Below, piece by piece: positions 62,077 through 64,000 of a stretch of DNA of 64,000 nucleotides. The stretch's first letter is position 1. Each line of letters starts with the position of its first letter. The DNA lies in assembly GCF_018687735.1 (NCBI RefSeq), contig NZ_CP061304.1, positions 558,001 through 622,000 of the forward strand. The letters run 5' to 3'. A program made the translations under genes and the position numbers. Below the pieces are notes generated by a model. That model was not told the origin of the DNA. It saw nothing but the letters and a program-made list of their open reading frames with translations, and did not search any database. This DNA comes from Polynucleobacter sp. MG-5-Ahmo-C2. GTDB lineage: Bacteria > Pseudomonadota > Gammaproteobacteria > Burkholderiales > Burkholderiaceae.

Positions 62077-62729
62077 AGGCTCCAACTGAAAGATTTGCCG
62101 CCTATCGTCAAGCACTGGCAGCCAAAGTACATGATGCTGGCGTGAAGCACGGAAAAACTCTAGAGGCTATTGCTACAGTTCCGCGTCACGCATTCATTGA
62201 TGCTGGTTTACATGCGCAAGCGTATGAAGATACGGCGCTGCCAATTGGTCAAGAGCAAACTATTTCTAAGCCATCGGTAGTAGCTCGCATGATCGAGCTA
62301 TTGCATAAGCCCAGGCATAAACTTGGAAAAGTACTCGAGATCGGCACAGGTTGTGGTTACCAAGCCGCAGTTCTAAGCTTATTAGCAGATGAGGTGTATT
62401 CAATAGAGCGCATACGTCCGCTGCATGATCTGGCTAGAGCAAAGTTACGCCCATTTCGTATTAATAATTTGCGCCTGATCTACGGTGACGGTATCTTGGG
62501 TTTGCCGCAAGCCGCCCCTTTTGATGGAATCATTTTGGCGGCCGCAGGTTTGGGCATTCCGGATGCCTTATTGGACCAATTGGCTATCGGAGGGCGTTTA
62601 GTTGCCCCTGTAGCTAAAAATGAAAAAGAGCAGCAGCTGATTATGGTTGAAAGAATGAGCTCTCAGCGTTATGAAAGAACTGTTCTGGACGAGGTCTTTT
62701 TTGTCCCCTTACAATCAGGGGTAGTATGA
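62061..62729 (+). CDS. pcm: Protein-L-isoaspartate O-methyltransferase
   Basis: The 222-residue protein repairs isoaspartyl residues with S-adenosylmethionine. Motifs are [19 protein letters not shown] and [20 protein letters not shown] (SAM motif I). The start is either the TTG at 62061 or a TTG at 62073; both overlap surE. It is followed by nlpD with a 4-base overlap (ATGA). Confidence 0.94.
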   Translation: MGSRLKAPTERFAAYRQALAAKVHDAGVKHGKTLEAIATVPRHAFIDAGLHAQAYEDTALPIGQEQTISKPSVVARMIELLHKPRHKLGKVLEIGTGCGYQAAVLSLLADEVYSIERIRPLHDLARAKLRPFRINNLRLIYGDGILGLPQAAPFDGIILAAAGLGIPDALLDQLAIGGRLVAPVAKNEKEQQLIMVERMSSQRYERTVLDEVFFVPLQSGVV

Positions 62730-63511
62730 AATCGAATCAGAATTCAATATCGAATATGCCTAATAGCTTATCCAAAAGCTTCTTGATTGCAGCCCTCTCT
62801 GCATCATTGCTGTTGACTGTCGGGTGCTCTACGCCGCGGACCAAGCCTGCCAGTGTGACTGATCGTAGCGGGGGGTCGTATGAGCCAGCGCCTGCTGGTT
62901 ACTATCGCGTGAAGAGGGGTGACACCTTAGCGCGCATTGCCTTGGATCATGGGCAGGCACCACGTGATGTGGCGCAGTGGAATGCTTCAGTCAATCCAAG
63001 CTTTAATCCAAATGTAATTGAAGTTGGCGACTTGGTGTTAATTAAAGCGCCTGCAGGCTTAAAGTCTGCTAAAGCAGTTGATAAAAAACCAGAGGGCGAT
63101 AAATTAGATGCATTGCCCACAGAAGCTACCAAGCCAGAAGTGGTGGCTGAGCCTGGCATTCGTTTGTCTTGGCCGGCTAAAGGTAAGCTTACTGGTGAAT
63201 TTAACGAAACTAATAAAGGGATCGATATCGCCGGTAAAGTTGGCGAGCCGATATTGGCTGCCTCGGATGGCAAAGTTGTTTACGCTGGGAATAGCTTGCG
63301 TGGTTACGGTAACTTGGTAATTGTTAAACATGACAATACTTATCTCACTGCTTATGCACATAACAGCAAGCTTTTGGTGAAAGAGGGTGATGCTGTTCGC
63401 AAGGGGCAGAAGATTGCTGAAATGGGCGACACAGATACCACCGCTGCCAAGCTCCATTTCGAATTACGAGTAAACGGTAAGCCTGTAAATCCAACGCCGT
63501 ACCTCCAGTAA
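62726..63511 (+). CDS. nlpD: NlpD-like LysM/LytM lipoprotein
   Basis: The 261-residue lipoprotein has lipobox VGC (about residue 34), a LysM domain ([18 protein letters not shown] at about 53-70) and a C-terminal LytM domain. The LytM zinc site is degenerate: the usual H-x-G-x-D reads NKGIDIAG, as in E. coli NlpD, so it should not cut peptidoglycan itself but activate an amidase such as AmiC. It completes the surE-pcm-nlpD run. Unlike in many proteobacteria, rpoS does not follow. Confidence 0.94.
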   Translation: MKSNQNSISNMPNSLSKSFLIAALSASLLLTVGCSTPRTKPASVTDRSGGSYEPAPAGYYRVKRGDTLARIALDHGQAPRDVAQWNASVNPSFNPNVIEVGDLVLIKAPAGLKSAKAVDKKPEGDKLDALPTEATKPEVVAEPGIRLSWPAKGKLTGEFNETNKGIDIAGKVGEPILAASDGKVVYAGNSLRGYGNLVIVKHDNTYLTAYAHNSKLLVKEGDAVRKGQKIAEMGDTDTTAAKLHFELRVNGKPVNPTPYLQ

Positions 63512-63528
63512 GTTTTCGGCAAGAGCGT

Positions 63529-64000
63529 ATGGCCACCGTACTCGTATTTGATATTGAAACTATTCCCGATGTATCTGGATTGCGTCGTCTGGAAGAGTAT
63601 CCAGCCCCTATGAGCGATGCTGAAGTAGCAGCTAAGGCTATGTCCGATAGGGCCACTAAAACTGGTAGCGAATTTCTGCCGCTGTATCTGCAAAAGATTA
63701 TTGCCATCTCTTGTGTGATTCGGAGAAGTACTAAAGAAGGCGCTCCTCAAATTAAAGTAGGCACGCTAGGTACGCCACAAGATGATGAGAAGGTATTAAT
63801 TCAAGCCTTCTTCGATTTAATTGAAAAATACACTCCACAATTGGTTTCCTGGAACGGAAGTGGTTTTGATTTACCAGTGTTGCATTACCGAGCACTTGCC
63901 AATCATGTTCAGGCACCACGTTATTGGGAGATGGGTGAGAGTCAAGAGACAGATAGCCGTGACTTTAAGTGGAATAACTATATTAGCCGCTATCACATGC
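63529..64000 (+). CDS. PolB-like 3'-5' exonuclease, N-terminal part
   Basis: The open frame runs off the window after about 157 residues. It starts VLVFDIETIPD, whose D-x-E pair is the first DEDD exonuclease motif. LVSWNGSGFDLPVL supplies the second. The spacing fits the predicted PolB-like 3'-5' exonuclease family (PF10108-type) of bacteria. It should degrade DNA or RNA from the 3' end. No rpoS gene intervenes between it and nlpD. Confidence 0.85.
   Translation, partial: MATVLVFDIETIPDVSGLRRLEEYPAPMSDAEVAAKAMSDRATKTGSEFLPLYLQKIIAISCVIRRSTKEGAPQIKVGTLGTPQDDEKVLIQAFFDLIEKYTPQLVSWNGSGFDLPVLHYRALANHVQAPRYWEMGESQETDSRDFKWNNYISRYHM

Overview
The window looks like a chromosomal segment of a free-living betaproteobacterium of the family Burkholderiaceae, most likely Polynucleobacter or a close relative. 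The reasons are the moderate base composition, dense gene packing with many 4-base overlaps, four Bug-type (TctC-like) solute receptors, a Burkholderia-type L-lactate dehydrogenase, the dnaX-ybaB-recR block with the SRP RNA gene beside it, and a surE-pcm-nlpD run. The genus is an inference from gene content; no marker sequence was compared. No phage, insertion sequence, CRISPR array, tRNA or rRNA gene was seen.

Layout. 1-5.3 kb: the start of lldD, a DMT exporter, a class V aminotransferase, a small Lys-rich exported protein, a second DMT exporter and nnrD. 5.3-12.9 kb: an amino-acid-type binding protein, a LOG-family protein, a channel-like membrane protein, a BaiN-like flavoprotein, TerC, a truncated haemoglobin, a phasin-like protein, a small lipoprotein plus Trp-rich protein pair, and a Tat-exported FAH-fold protein. 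12.9-19.4 kb (mostly minus strand): a four-domain rhodanese, a Bug receptor, a histone-like small protein, selD-rhlE, a thioesterase and a GNAT protein. 19.5-24.7 kb: an exported protein with an internal duplication, divergent orphan tungstate and molybdate receptors, feoAB under a Fur-like box, and a cytochrome c. 24.7-29.7 kb: Bug receptors, SemiSWEET, a FAH protein, a lipoprotein hydrolase, and a small membrane protein overlapping an unusual dsbB.

29.8-33.6 kb is an operon of four consecutive envelope lipoproteins, including LpoB- and YcfL-like proteins. 33.7-39.2 kb (minus): a MATE exporter, a GT39-like glycosyltransferase, long-tailed L31, rho and trxA. 39.3-45.9 kb: an AddB/AddA-type recombination nuclease-helicase pair. 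46-48 kb: a Bug receptor overlapping a tartrate-dehydrogenase-like gene. 48.2-50.3 kb: an SOS operon with a LexA box, umuD, umuC and a previously unlisted 43-residue membrane peptide. 50.6-53.4 kb: ffs, dnaX, ybaB, recR. 53.8-61.3 kb: an OprB-like porin followed by a TolC/CusB/CzcA-type heavy-metal RND exporter. 61.3 kb to the end: surE, pcm, nlpD and the start of a PolB-like 3'-5' exonuclease.

Common themes are envelope maintenance (Lpo-like lipoproteins, NlpD, DsbB, RND export), uptake through unlinked binding proteins whose permeases lie outside the window, and DNA repair (AddAB, RecR, UmuDC). The least explained elements are the SOS-linked 43-residue peptide, the four-lipoprotein operon, the dsbB variant with its second cysteine pair moved to the C-terminus, and the four-domain rhodanese with a single cysteine.
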